DNA of 64,000 nucleotides from Capsulimonas corticalis (GTDB lineage: Bacteria; Armatimonadota; Armatimonadia; Armatimonadales; Capsulimonadaceae). A model generated the notes under the pieces. The model had not been told where the DNA came from, ran no database searches, and saw only the letters and a list, made by a program, of their open reading frames with translations. Each line of letters begins with the position of its first letter. The stretch's first letter is position 1. The DNA lies in contig NZ_AP025739.1 of NCBI RefSeq assembly GCF_003574315.2, forward strand, positions 5,394,001 to 5,458,000, given 5' to 3'. This document shows positions 8,460-16,806 of the stretch, in pieces. Position numbers and translations under genes: made by a program.

Positions 8460-9962
8460 TTGGATATCGATCCGTTTCGCCCTTTGTACCATTTTTCGCC
8501 CCTGACGGGCTTCATGAACGACCCGAATGGACTGGTGTACTTCGAAGAAGAATACCATCTCTTTTACCAGTGGACCCCTGAGGGTGGAAAGCAGCATTGG
8601 GGACACGCGGTCAGCCCGGATCTTCTGCGCTGGCAGGACCTGGAGGTCGCCCTGGCGCCGGATGAGCTCGGGAGCATCTGGTCCGGGAGCGCCGTCGTCG
8701 ATGAAAACGACGCCAGTGGATTTTTCGGCGGGCGCCCCGGATTGATCGCAGCTTACACCAATCAAAATCACGAGACGCCTCCCCATGGCCCGCAAGCGCA
8801 AAGCATTGCGTACTCGGCGGACCGGGGTCGAACCTGGACCAAGCACCAAGGCAATCCCGTGGCGCCGAACCCGGGCATCCCAGATTTTCGGGATCCCAAG
8901 GTGTTCTGGCATGCGACCACCGCGCGATGGATCATGATCCTTGCCGCCGGCTGCCATGCCGAAATCTGGACCTCCCGCGATTTGAAAGAGTGGGCGCACG
9001 CCAGCAGCTTCGGAGCAGCTCAAGGGACGCCGGAGTGCGTGTGGGAATGTCCCGATCTATTTGAATTGCCGATTGAGAACGAGCCGGGCCAAAGCCGGTG
9101 GGTCCTAGCCGGAAGCCCCATCATGCCCGCCTGTTATCCCCTGGAGAGCACGCGGACATGGTGCTTCGTCGGCGCATTCGATGGAACGACATTTATCTCC
9201 GAGACGCCGGCCCTTGAGCCGCTGTGGGTCGATTACGGACGAGACAACTACGCCTCCGTGACCTGGGCGAACGCGCCGGGCGGCCGGGCGCTCTGGATCG
9301 GCTGGATGAGCGATTGGGATTGGACATTTCAGGTCCCGACGCAGGGCTGGAGAAGCGCGATGACACTGCCGCGTGAGCTGACGCTGCGGCGAACGTCGGG
9401 CAAGCTTCAATTCATCCAAAGGCCCATTCGCGAAATCGAGAGCGTCCGGACAAGCATTTGGGAGATGAGTGACGTTTGTCTTGCGCCCGGCGAAGATCCG
9501 TGGGGTCACGTCCAAGGCGTTGCTCTGGATATCTCCCTGGAATTTGAGCCAGGCGACGCCTCCGAAGTCGGCGTCCGTGTCCGGGTCGGCTCCAGTGAAC
9601 AGACGACGATTGGTTACGATGCAGCCGCCGGGAGATTGTTTGTCGATCGGACACGCTCCGGTCAATGCGATTTTCACCCGCGCTTTTCTGAGCGCCACGA
9701 TGCGCCCCTGCCGGCCCGTAACGGACAGATCTCGCTGCGTATTCTGGTCGATGCATGCTCGGTGGAAGTCTTCGCGGACGACGGCGCGCTGGTGATGACG
9801 GACCTGATCTTTCCCGCAGCCGCCAGCCGCGGTCTCTCGCTCTATTCCAAAGACGGCGCCTGCCGGATCGCGCACGCCAGGATTTCGGAAGTGAGCCGTA
9901 CGGTGGAGCGTCCCGCCCACGCCGAATCCCCAGCGGCGGGATGCGATCGCCAAAATCCTTGA
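8460..9962 (+). CDS. GH32 beta-fructosidase (levanase/invertase type)
   Basis: A 500-residue GH32 enzyme. The nucleophile lies in FMNDPNG (D21), the transition-state stabiliser in FRDPK (D145) and the general acid in WECPDLF (E196). The five-bladed propeller is followed by a C-terminal beta-sandwich ending near VEVFADDGALVMTDLIFP, as in fructanases. It hydrolyses terminal fructose from sucrose, inulin or levan. It starts at a TTG, since GGGAGA lies 7 nt upstream and the family begins just before the NDPN motif. No signal peptide is seen, so it probably acts in the cytoplasm on imported short oligosaccharides. Confidence 0.94.
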   Translation: MDIDPFRPLYHFSPLTGFMNDPNGLVYFEEEYHLFYQWTPEGGKQHWGHAVSPDLLRWQDLEVALAPDELGSIWSGSAVVDENDASGFFGGRPGLIAAYTNQNHETPPHGPQAQSIAYSADRGRTWTKHQGNPVAPNPGIPDFRDPKVFWHATTARWIMILAAGCHAEIWTSRDLKEWAHASSFGAAQGTPECVWECPDLFELPIENEPGQSRWVLAGSPIMPACYPLESTRTWCFVGAFDGTTFISETPALEPLWVDYGRDNYASVTWANAPGGRALWIGWMSDWDWTFQVPTQGWRSAMTLPRELTLRRTSGKLQFIQRPIREIESVRTSIWEMSDVCLAPGEDPWGHVQGVALDISLEFEPGDASEVGVRVRVGSSEQTTIGYDAAAGRLFVDRTRSGQCDFHPRFSERHDAPLPARNGQISLRILVDACSVEVFADDGALVMTDLIFPAAASRGLSLYSKDGACRIAHARISEVSRTVERPAHAESPAAGCDRQNP

Positions 9963-10005
9963 CAATCGTCCCGGCAATATTTCACTTTACGCAGAAAGTC
10001 ACATT

Positions 10006-10458
10006 ATGCCAATTCCCCCTCAAGCTCCTGCGGGAGCGCTTTTGTCGATCTTCGGAGCGCCGGGCGTCTCCGCCCTGCGGGCTCTCGTGGACACCTTGAT
10101 CCCGCCCGACGACTATCCCGGCGGCTGGGACTGCGGCGTCGGCGATTATCTGGAGCGCGGCTTTACGGCCCAGCTTGCGCCGCACGTTCCCCTGTATCTT
10201 GCTTGCTTGGCGGCGCTGGACGCCGAAGCTCGCGGGCATGAGGATCGGAGTTTCGCCGAATTAGGACTGCCCGAGCGCACGCGGCTGCTTCAGCTTCTGG
10301 AAAAGGACGGCGGAGCGGCGGAGTGGCCGATCGCCCCCGTCCGGTTCATCCGCATCGCCGCCGAACATGCGGCGGAAGGATTCTATGCCGATCCGGCCAA
10401 TGGCGGCAATAAAAATGAGATTTCGTGGAAAATGATCGGATTCGAGGTCGTGGGATGA
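10006..10458 (+). CDS. Gluconate 2-dehydrogenase subunit 3-like protein
   Basis: A 150-residue protein of the gluconate 2-dehydrogenase subunit 3 family (ALRALVDTLIPPDDYPGGWD near the N-terminus and a C-terminal region ending at EISWKMIGFEVVG). These small subunits partner a GMC-type FAD dehydrogenase and are often needed for its export or stability. The stop overlaps the ATG of the GMC gene (ATGA), showing translational coupling. Unlike many relatives it lacks an obvious twin-arginine signal. Function is inferred from the pair. Confidence 0.85.
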   Translation: MPIPPQAPAGALLSIFGAPGVSALRALVDTLIPPDDYPGGWDCGVGDYLERGFTAQLAPHVPLYLACLAALDAEARGHEDRSFAELGLPERTRLLQLLEKDGGAAEWPIAPVRFIRIAAEHAAEGFYADPANGGNKNEISWKMIGFEVVG

Positions 10459-12086
10459 AACATTACGATGTGGTGATTGTCGGCGCCGGCGCCGGCGGAG
10501 GGATCGCGGCGGGCGTGCTGGCGAACGCGGGTAAGTCGGTGCTGCTTCTGGAGCGCGGCCGCCCGCTCTCATTCGAGGATGTCGGCCGGGACCATTTGCG
10601 CAGCATGCGCTTCTCGCGCTACGGGGTGAACGCAGGCCCGGACCTCGACGGCGTCCCGCGCGTGTTTGTGGAGCAGGACGGCGCCACGCGTATTGTCGGC
10701 CCCCTGGACGGCGGATATCACAACCTCGCGGCCTGCGTCGGCAGCGGGACGCGCGTCTACGGCGGGCAAGCCTGGCGGTTTATGCCGCAGGACTTCCGGA
10801 TGGCGAGCATCTATGGAACGCCGGCGGGCAGCTCTCTCGCGGACTGGCCGATCACGTACGACGATCTTGCGCCATTCTACGAGCGCGTGGAGTGGGAAGT
10901 GGGCGTGAGCGCGGACTGTGCGCGCATGAGCCATCTGCCGGAGTACCATCGCCAGTACCCCATGGAGCCGCTGCCGATGACCCGGCGGGCGAACCGGTTC
11001 GAGCAGGCGGCGCAGGGGCTAAATTGGCGGACCACACGCGTCCCGCTCTTGATCAACTCGAAGCCTTACGGCGGCAAGCCCGCCTGTATCCACTGCCAGC
11101 ACTGCGTCGGCTACGCCTGCCCAGTCGACGCCAAAAACGGAACGCAAAGTACGGTAATCCCGCGCGCCATCGCCTCGGGCAGGTGCACGCTCGTCACCGG
11201 CGCCATGACCGAAAAGATCAATGTCGATGCGAGCGGGCGCGCCAGCGGCGTGACGTTCCACGATCGCGACGGCGTGCGTCAGGAAGTCGGAGCGGATGTC
11301 GTCGTGGCCGCCGGCGGCGCGATCGAGACGGCGCGTTTGCTGCTGAACTCGGCGTCTTCGCGCGAGCCGCTGGGCCTGGGAAACGCGAACGGCCAGGTGG
11401 GTCGCAGCCTCCAGGGACACTATTACGCCGGCTGCGTCGGACTGTTCGAGGACGACATTTGGGACGGAGTTGGGCCGGGCGCGTGCATCGGAACGTGCGA
11501 GTTCAATCACGGCAACGACGGGATCATCGGGGGCGGCCTGCTGGCGGACGACTTTATTGCGACGCCCATCAGCGCCTGGAACGGCATGCTCCCGCCGGAC
11601 TTACCGCGCTGGGGCCTGGAAGCCAAGCAGTGGATGAGAAAGAACTATCGCCGGGTCGCCGATATCCGGGGTCCCGTCCACGAGATCCCCTCGCCGGAGT
11701 GCCGGGTCACGGTGGACACGGGAGTGCGAGATCGGTTTGGGATTCCCGCAGCGAAGCTGTCCGGATTCGCGCATGAGGAGACGGTCCGCACGGCGAACTT
11801 CATGGACGCCCGGGCGCGTGAATGGCTTCTCGCCGCCGGCGCCGTGGACGTCTGGGGAGGCGGACACGGACGGTACTTATCCGGCGGACAGCACCAGGCC
11901 GGGACCTGCCGCATGGGCGACGATCCCCACACAAGCGTCGTGGACGCATCGTGCCGCGTCCACGGCCACGACAACGTCTATCTTGCCGACGGCAGCGTGC
12001 ATGTCACCAATGGCGGATTCAACCCCGTTCTGACGATCATGGCGCTGGCCTGGAGAACCGCCGAGGGAATCGCAGCCGCATGGTAG
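10455..12086 (+). CDS. GMC-family FAD-dependent oxidoreductase, sugar/alcohol dehydrogenase type
   Basis: A 543-residue flavoprotein. The FAD Rossmann motif VVIVGAGAGGGIAAG is near the N-terminus. The cysteine-rich segment CIHCQHCVGYACPVDAKN is typical of the gluconate/sorbitol dehydrogenase subgroup. The C-terminal GMC region contains GGQHQAGTCRMGDDPHTSVV and the catalytic HVTNGGFNPVLTIMALA. Such enzymes oxidise sugars or polyols and pass electrons to a cytochrome or quinone. The start at 10455 overlaps the stop of the small-subunit gene. No cytochrome subunit gene follows, so the electron acceptor is unknown. Confidence 0.9.
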   Translation: MKHYDVVIVGAGAGGGIAAGVLANAGKSVLLLERGRPLSFEDVGRDHLRSMRFSRYGVNAGPDLDGVPRVFVEQDGATRIVGPLDGGYHNLAACVGSGTRVYGGQAWRFMPQDFRMASIYGTPAGSSLADWPITYDDLAPFYERVEWEVGVSADCARMSHLPEYHRQYPMEPLPMTRRANRFEQAAQGLNWRTTRVPLLINSKPYGGKPACIHCQHCVGYACPVDAKNGTQSTVIPRAIASGRCTLVTGAMTEKINVDASGRASGVTFHDRDGVRQEVGADVVVAAGGAIETARLLLNSASSREPLGLGNANGQVGRSLQGHYYAGCVGLFEDDIWDGVGPGACIGTCEFNHGNDGIIGGGLLADDFIATPISAWNGMLPPDLPRWGLEAKQWMRKNYRRVADIRGPVHEIPSPECRVTVDTGVRDRFGIPAAKLSGFAHEETVRTANFMDARAREWLLAAGAVDVWGGGHGRYLSGGQHQAGTCRMGDDPHTSVVDASCRVHGHDNVYLADGSVHVTNGGFNPVLTIMALAWRTAEGIAAAW

Positions 12087-12109
12087 GCTGTTTATCGAAA
12101 ACAGCGGCG

Positions 12110-13165
12110 TCATTCCCCGTCCTGGCTCCCAGACGGCGGGGGGGCGATCGTCTGCCGCATTATCAGCTCTCCGGGGATAATGACGCGTCCATGCTCCATC
12201 TCGACGCCGTTGATCGTGTCCACCAGAAGCTCGATCGCGCGGCGTCCGATTTGCGCGTAAGGCTGCCGCACCGTGGTGAGCGCAACCTTCGATGTCACCG
12301 TGGGATCGTCGTCGAAGCCGGTGACGGAAAGATCCGCAGGCACATTCAGGCCCATGCCATTCGCGACACGGATGATCTCGCCGGCCGTGATGTCATTCCA
12401 AGCGGCAATCGCCGTAGGCCGTTCCCCGTCAGGCAGGCTCAAGACGCTCCGCAGCCACGGGGTAATCTCTTCATACTCCGAGGTCTCCTCTGGAAGATGG
12501 ACGAAGTGTTCCGGCGCCGCGACGCCGTACTCACGGAGGCTTTGCAGGAAGTAGTCTTTTCGCTCGATGGACGCGCTGTGCCGACGGTCCCAGCCGGCAA
12601 AGGCGATGCGGCGATGCCCCGCGGACACCAGGGCGCGCACGATATCCCGCATGCCCTGTCTGTTGTCGACATCGACAATGGACAGCGGATGCGAGTACTG
12701 CCCGTAATGGCCCACGGACACGACAGGAATGCCTCGCTCCAGCAAAGCGGTGATCAGCGGACTGTCGTTCCAGGGCTCGATCACCACCAGACCGTCGCAC
12801 CGGCCGTCGCAGTAAAGGCGGATATCGGCCATGGGGTCTTTGTAGAGAAGATCGCTGACAAAGAGCAGGACATTGTGCTTCATCTCGCCCGCCGCGACGA
12901 CTGCGCCGGTGGTGATGTCGGTGTAGTAACTCTGCACACCCATCAAGCAGGGAGAGGTCCATCCGCCGACCATGCCGATGGTGTGAGTCTTCTGCGCCGT
13001 GGCGCGCCGCCGCGGCGCGCCGGGACGGTAATCCATGTCGCGCACGGCCTGAAGCACCCGCGCGCGCGTTTCCACGCTGACCTTGCCGGGAATGTTGTGG
13101 ATGACGGACATAACCGTTTGCGGCGCGACGCCGCAAGCCGCGGCGATATCTCGAATTGTTGTCAT
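12110..13165 (-). CDS. LacI-family transcriptional repressor (paralog of 15751-16794)
   Basis: A 351-residue LacI regulator. The N-terminal HTH is MTTIRDIAAACGVAPQTVMSV, followed by HNIPGKVSVETRARVLQAV. The ligand domain includes IRLYCDGRCDGLVVIEPW, ALVSAGHRRIAFAGWDRR and the C-terminal TTVRQPYAQIGRRAIELL. Its recognition helix (APQTV) is identical to that of the second LacI at 15751, so both probably read the same operator. It is divergent from the pseudopilin gene at 13491; the shared 325-bp region holds a promoter, a GWAGACATGTCTWC palindrome and a further dyad close to this gene's start. Confidence 0.93.
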   Translation of the reverse strand: MTTIRDIAAACGVAPQTVMSVIHNIPGKVSVETRARVLQAVRDMDYRPGAPRRRATAQKTHTIGMVGGWTSPCLMGVQSYYTDITTGAVVAAGEMKHNVLLFVSDLLYKDPMADIRLYCDGRCDGLVVIEPWNDSPLITALLERGIPVVSVGHYGQYSHPLSIVDVDNRQGMRDIVRALVSAGHRRIAFAGWDRRHSASIERKDYFLQSLREYGVAAPEHFVHLPEETSEYEEITPWLRSVLSLPDGERPTAIAAWNDITAGEIIRVANGMGLNVPADLSVTGFDDDPTVTSKVALTTVRQPYAQIGRRAIELLVDTINGVEMEHGRVIIPGELIMRQTIAPPPSGSQDGE

Positions 13166-13180
13166 AATTTCGCTTGTCTT

Positions 13181-13195
13181 GACATCTGCGATGTC
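13181..13195. promoter_or_regulatory. Candidate autoregulatory dyad of the LacI gene
   Basis: GACAT-N5-ATGTC (13181-13195) lies 15 bp upstream of the LacI start codon at 13165. The half-sites match those of the longer palindrome at 13351 (AGACATGTCT) but are spread by five bases. It may be a weaker autoregulatory site. Confidence 0.45.
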
Positions 13196-13309
13196 GTGCG
13201 TATCACTTATTCCTGTTATATCGGGAGATGTGTCTTCTTGTCAATATTTGCTCGTGGTGCGATGGATATGCACCCACAAACAAAATTCAGGAATGCTCGC
13301 CATTTTTGC

Positions 13310-13338
13310 TTGACACGACGCAATTAATGTGATAATAT
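13310..13338 (+). promoter_or_regulatory. Sigma-70 promoter of the pseudopilin gene
   Basis: TTGACA (13310-13315), 17-bp spacer, TAATAT (13333-13338); an overlapping GATAAT is also possible. The operator palindrome begins 12 bp downstream. Confidence 0.7.
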
Positions 13339-13350
13339 TGATCCAGAGCC

Positions 13351-13370
13351 AAGGTAGACATGTCTACCTT
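13351..13370. promoter_or_regulatory. 20-bp perfect palindromic operator (pseudopilin 1)
   Basis: Perfect palindrome with core GTAGACATGTCTAC, placed 12 bp after the -10 box. The same core and placement recur at 17618-17637 and 23345-23366. The adjacent LacI-family proteins are the natural candidates to bind it. Confidence 0.8.
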
Positions 13371-13395
13371 AACAGAAACGCGATCAAGAATGATC

Positions 13396-13432
13396 GCAAA
13401 ACTATCACGGATTATTAATATGATAGTTTTGC
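13396..13432 (+). promoter_or_regulatory. 12-bp perfect inverted repeat in the pseudopilin 5' leader
   Basis: Arms 13396-13407 and 13421-13432 pair perfectly around a 13-nt AT-rich loop. The hairpin would form in the untranslated leader, about 58 nt before the start codon. It may stabilise the messenger of a highly expressed structural protein, or bind a regulator. It is not repeated at the other pseudopilin gene. Confidence 0.6.
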
Positions 13433-13490
13433 AATTATTACTGGTCACACGGTCCGAACTCTCATCTCGCGGTTATAAGGAATTTTACCA

Positions 13491-14276
13491 ATGCGAACTA
13501 ATCACAAAGGCTTTACCCTCATCGAGCTTCTCGTTGTAATCGCAATCATTGCGATACTCGCCTCCATCTTGTTCCCGGTGTTCGCCAAGGCGCGCGAAAA
13601 GGCGCGTCAAATCACCTGCGCCAGCAATGAGAAGCAGATCCTGCTTGGCGAGATGCAGTATGTGCAGGACAACGACGAAACCCATCCGGTCCCGTGGGGA
13701 TACGATCCGACATGGACGCCCTGGCATCAAGCCATCATGCCGTATATCAAAAGCACGGCTGCGTTTCGATGCCCGGACGACACCTTCCAGCGCGCCGCAG
13801 GCAACACTCCGATCTCTTACAGCATCTCCACGGTGACTCAGAAGTACCCTGGCCCCGGCGCGCCGTCTGGACCCAACTTCTACGCCAGCCCCTGGGCGCA
13901 GGCGCACGCCATCCCAGGATCCACGGACTCAACCATTGCCTCGCCCGCCTCGACGATCTTTATCACCGAGCGGTGGCGCGCCGACCATCAGCTGCAGAAT
14001 GCCGACAACGCGGACAACGGCTGCGATCAATGGGATTATGAGTTTGGAATCGACGGCAATACCGGCCCCGCCAGCGCGCACACCGGCGGAGCGAATTACG
14101 GCTTCGCGGACGGACATGTCAAGTGGATGCGGATGATGGACACGATCAAGCAGATCGGAAACGAGCAGACCATCGACGCACAGTCGAGCGGATCGAACCC
14201 GATCGACCATTCCGGCTGGGGATGCGGATTTAACTGGAATTCGCAGTACTTCGGAATGTGGGATAAAGCACAGTAG
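13491..14276 (+). CDS. DUF1559-type pseudopilin (type IV prepilin-like N-terminus)
   Basis: A 261-residue protein. The prepilin cleavage site is HKG followed by [16 protein letters not shown], with Glu at position 5 of the mature protein, then [13 protein letters not shown]. The C-terminal DUF1559 head domain ends with [12 protein letters not shown], the family's characteristic GHV motif. Prepilin peptidase would cleave after the glycine; the mature protein assembles at or across the membrane in pilus- or type II secretion-like fibres. Exact roles of this large family are unknown. AAGGA lies 9 nt before the ATG. The gene has its own promoter and operator, which suggests carbohydrate-dependent expression. 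Confidence 0.93.
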   Translation: MRTNHKGFTLIELLVVIAIIAILASILFPVFAKAREKARQITCASNEKQILLGEMQYVQDNDETHPVPWGYDPTWTPWHQAIMPYIKSTAAFRCPDDTFQRAAGNTPISYSISTVTQKYPGPGAPSGPNFYASPWAQAHAIPGSTDSTIASPASTIFITERWRADHQLQNADNADNGCDQWDYEFGIDGNTGPASAHTGGANYGFADGHVKWMRMMDTIKQIGNEQTIDAQSSGSNPIDHSGWGCGFNWNSQYFGMWDKAQ

Positions 14277-14289
14277 TCCATTGGGGATG

Positions 14290-14322
14290 CGAGAACGGTC
14301 ACGCAAGCCGCGACCGTTCTCG
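14290..14322 (+). terminator. Hairpin terminator after pseudopilin 1
   Basis: An 11-bp perfect stem (14290-14300 with 14312-14322), extended imperfectly by flanking GGATG/CATCC and CCATT/AATGG, starts 13 bp after the stop codon. The T-tract is weak, so termination may be partial. Confidence 0.6.
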
Positions 14323-14380
14323 TCATCCAAATGGTTTGTCAGTCAGCGATGACCATTGCTCTTATCAGGGACATAATTTC

Positions 14381-14587
14381 GTGAAAATTCCAATCAACAA
14401 CGTAACCATGGCGGCGGTGCTAGCCGTCCTCGTCATCGTGTTTGGGGTCGGGCTCTACAGGGTGTCCTCCCCCGCTCCCATCAACAATAAGCCGGGAGTG
14501 GACAGCGCGCCGTCCGGCGCTCATATGCCGCCGGCCATCGCGCACATGGCGCCGCCTCCGCAGTTTCCGAACCGCAGCGGCCAGTAG
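14381..14587 (+). CDS. Small single-pass membrane protein, proline-rich C-terminus
   Basis: About 68 residues from a GTG at 14381, chosen because CAGGGA lies 8 nt upstream; an in-frame upstream ATG at 14336 has no ribosome site. One transmembrane helix (about residues 9-26, MAAVLAVLVIVFGVGLYRV) is followed by a Pro/Ala/Met-rich tail. I do not recognise a family. Its position directly after a pseudopilin suggests it might be an accessory membrane protein of the same system. Confidence 0.6.
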   Translation: MKIPINNVTMAAVLAVLVIVFGVGLYRVSSPAPINNKPGVDSAPSGAHMPPAIAHMAPPPQFPNRSGQ

Positions 14588-14684
14588 CCGGTAGATTTCC
14601 CCCAACGCCGCCGCTTGCGAGCGATCTTCGCCCGCTGGCGGCATTGCTTTGTGAGTTCCCGCAAGAAATGTGGAAGATAGCGGC

Positions 14685-15743
14685 ATGAGTGTTCCCATCA
14701 TCGACGTCACCGACCTGTACCACCCCCACCAGGACATCGGCGACACCGTGGACTTGATCGCCGCGTACGCCCTCCCTCAGATCGATCTCAAAGCGGTCAT
14801 TTTGGATTGCACCGAAGCATTTCGGCGGCCGCGCAGCATGCAGGCGGGGTTCGAGGATGAGAACGGGCCGCGCGATCCCGGCGTGATTCCGGTAGAGCAG
14901 CTCAACTACATCTTCGATCGCGACGTTCCCTACGGAGTCGGCCCATTCTCGAAGATGCGGTCGCCCGACGATCCCATGCTTTCTCTTCCCCGATTCCAGC
15001 AGCGCGGGATCGAGCTCATTCTGCGCACGCTGCGCGACGCGAGTGAGCCCGTCGAGATCCTCTCGTTCGGCTCCGCGCGCGCCATCGCCGCCGCCTACAA
15101 CCGGGAGCCAAAACTCTTCCACGAAAAGGTGAAAGTCATTCGGCTGAGCGCGGGCAGCGCCTCCCCCGACCTTCTTGAGTGGAACGCGCTGCTCGATCCC
15201 CAGGCGATTGTCCGCCTCCTCCAGTCCTCATTGCCGATCGCGATCTACCCGTGCGCCGGCTCCTGCTCACCGTTTGATGATGAGCCGCACAATACATACT
15301 ACAAGCTGCCCCATCGTCTGGGCAGAGGCATGGCGCCAAAGCTTCGGAGATATCTGGAGTACGCGTATACCCGTTCGACGCGCAGCGACTTTCTGCGCGC
15401 GATGGATGAGGATTTTCCCGTGGGAGACGAAGCGCATTACGATTGGGAGCATCACGTTTGGGAGACGGCCCTGTGGCTGGACGCCACGGGCAGTAAACTG
15501 GTGGAGCGTGGGGACGGGAGCTACCGGATCGTGTCCGCGCATGACGCGCTTCCGACGGATAGGGAGATCCGGCAGGAGCTTCTGCCCTGCGCCGTTTCGG
15601 TCCGTGAAGACGGCGGTTACCGCTTTACGCGCACCGATCAGCCCAGTCACTTCCAGATGTACTTTCGTGACGATCCGGCGCGCCATCAAACCGCGCTGCG
15701 GGAAGCGCTCCCGGCGCTTTACAACAGCTTCGCCACGCCGTAA
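14685..15743 (+). CDS. Nucleoside-hydrolase-like protein
   Basis: A 352-residue protein starting at ATG 14685, with GGAAGA 7 nt upstream. The N-terminal IIDVTDLYHPHQDIGDTVDL corresponds to the Asp-rich calcium/ribose site of the inosine-uridine nucleoside hydrolase fold. The central EPVEILSFGSARAIAAAY matches the conserved strand that follows it. The C-terminal part, with EDFPVGDEAHYDWEHHVWETA, could supply the active-site histidine. The exact DTDxGxDDA motif of true nucleoside hydrolases is altered, so the substrate is uncertain. The gene lies between the two LacI/pseudopilin pairs. Confidence 0.7.
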   Translation: MSVPIIDVTDLYHPHQDIGDTVDLIAAYALPQIDLKAVILDCTEAFRRPRSMQAGFEDENGPRDPGVIPVEQLNYIFDRDVPYGVGPFSKMRSPDDPMLSLPRFQQRGIELILRTLRDASEPVEILSFGSARAIAAAYNREPKLFHEKVKVIRLSAGSASPDLLEWNALLDPQAIVRLLQSSLPIAIYPCAGSCSPFDDEPHNTYYKLPHRLGRGMAPKLRRYLEYAYTRSTRSDFLRAMDEDFPVGDEAHYDWEHHVWETALWLDATGSKLVERGDGSYRIVSAHDALPTDREIRQELLPCAVSVREDGGYRFTRTDQPSHFQMYFRDDPARHQTALREALPALYNSFATP

Positions 15744-15750
15744 AAGACAT

Positions 15751-16794
15751 TCATAAAAGACATGATGCGGGACGCGCGATCGTGCCGCGGTGGATCAGCT
15801 CGCCGGGAAGGGCGACGCACTGGGCGGCCCCGTCGTCGCGGCGGATCACGCCCATCAGCGTCTCCACGGCGCGCCGCCCGATCTGCGCGTAAGGCTGCCG
15901 GATGGTGGTCAGGTCGAACGCGGCCGCGAGGCGCAGGTCGTCGTCAAACCCCGTAACCGAAAGGTCTCTGGGCACGTCGAGCCCAAGGCCGCGCGCCGTT
16001 TCGATCACCTCGACGGCGGTGGTGTCGTTCCAGCAAACCACGGCCGACGGCCGCACTGAGGCGGGCGCGCCAAGCACCGAAGCGGTCCACTGCGCGATAT
16101 CACCCGGCCGGCTGTTTTCCGGCAGATGAACGAACGCGTCTCCCACGGTCGCCCCAAACTCGCCGGCGATCTCAAGAAACGCCTCCAGACGCGCGGTGGC
16201 GGCGCATTGCCGCCGATCCATGCCCGCAAACGCGATGCGCCGATGCCCGGCGTCCCAAAGCGCGGCGACGACATCCCGGATCCCCTGAGCGTTATCGACA
16301 TCGACCGTCGAAACAAAGTGGTTATATTCTCCGGAATAACCGATCGTCACGACGGGCACGCCACGGTCCAGAAGGGCCGCGATCAGCGGATTGCAGACGG
16401 ACGGTTCAATCACCACCAGTCCCTCGCATCGCCCGTCACACGAAAGCCGGATCCGTTCAAACGGATCCGGCGGAAGCATCTCGCTCATAAAAATCAGCAC
16501 GTTCTGCTTGATCGCCCCCGCCGCCACGATCGACGCCGTCAGGACTTCCGTGTAGTAGTACGAACCGCCAAAGCGCATCGGCTCCGATCCGCCGCCGATC
16601 AAGCCGACGGTGCAGCTTTTCTGGACCGGCGTACGGCGGCGCGCCGCGCCCGGGCGGTAGTTCATCTCGCGAACAACCGCCAAAATCCGCTCGCGAGTGT
16701 GCGCGCTGACTTTGCCGGGGACGTTATTGATGGCGGACATCACCGTCTGCGGCGCCACGCCGCAGACGGTGGCGATATCTCGAATGGTGGTCAT
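15751..16794 (-). CDS. LacI-family transcriptional repressor (paralog of 12110-13165)
   Basis: A 347-residue LacI regulator closely similar to the one at 12110: MTTIRDIATVCGVAPQTVMSA, then NNVPGKVSAHTRERI, with CDGRCEGLVVIEP and TTIRQPYAQIGRRAVETL in the ligand domain. It starts 12 bp after the stop of the pseudopilin gene on the same strand, so it is co-transcribed from the promoter at 17651-17679. The operator in that promoter would make this a feedback loop in which the repressor controls its own pilin operon. Confidence 0.93.
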   Translation of the reverse strand: MTTIRDIATVCGVAPQTVMSAINNVPGKVSAHTRERILAVVREMNYRPGAARRRTPVQKSCTVGLIGGGSEPMRFGGSYYYTEVLTASIVAAGAIKQNVLIFMSEMLPPDPFERIRLSCDGRCEGLVVIEPSVCNPLIAALLDRGVPVVTIGYSGEYNHFVSTVDVDNAQGIRDVVAALWDAGHRRIAFAGMDRRQCAATARLEAFLEIAGEFGATVGDAFVHLPENSRPGDIAQWTASVLGAPASVRPSAVVCWNDTTAVEVIETARGLGLDVPRDLSVTGFDDDLRLAAAFDLTTIRQPYAQIGRRAVETLMGVIRRDDGAAQCVALPGELIHRGTIARPASCLL

Positions 16795-16806
16795 ACGCGA
16801 TCGCCT

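Noticed and set aside
9959-9990. TTGACA before the small subunit gene as a promoter.
   Set aside because: No acceptable -10 box lies at 16-18 bp; the gene is probably read through from the GH32 gene.
11822-13327. A 501-residue plus-strand frame.
   Set aside because: It overlaps the GMC gene's end and is antisense to the LacI gene; the composition is Arg/His-rich and no family motif is present.
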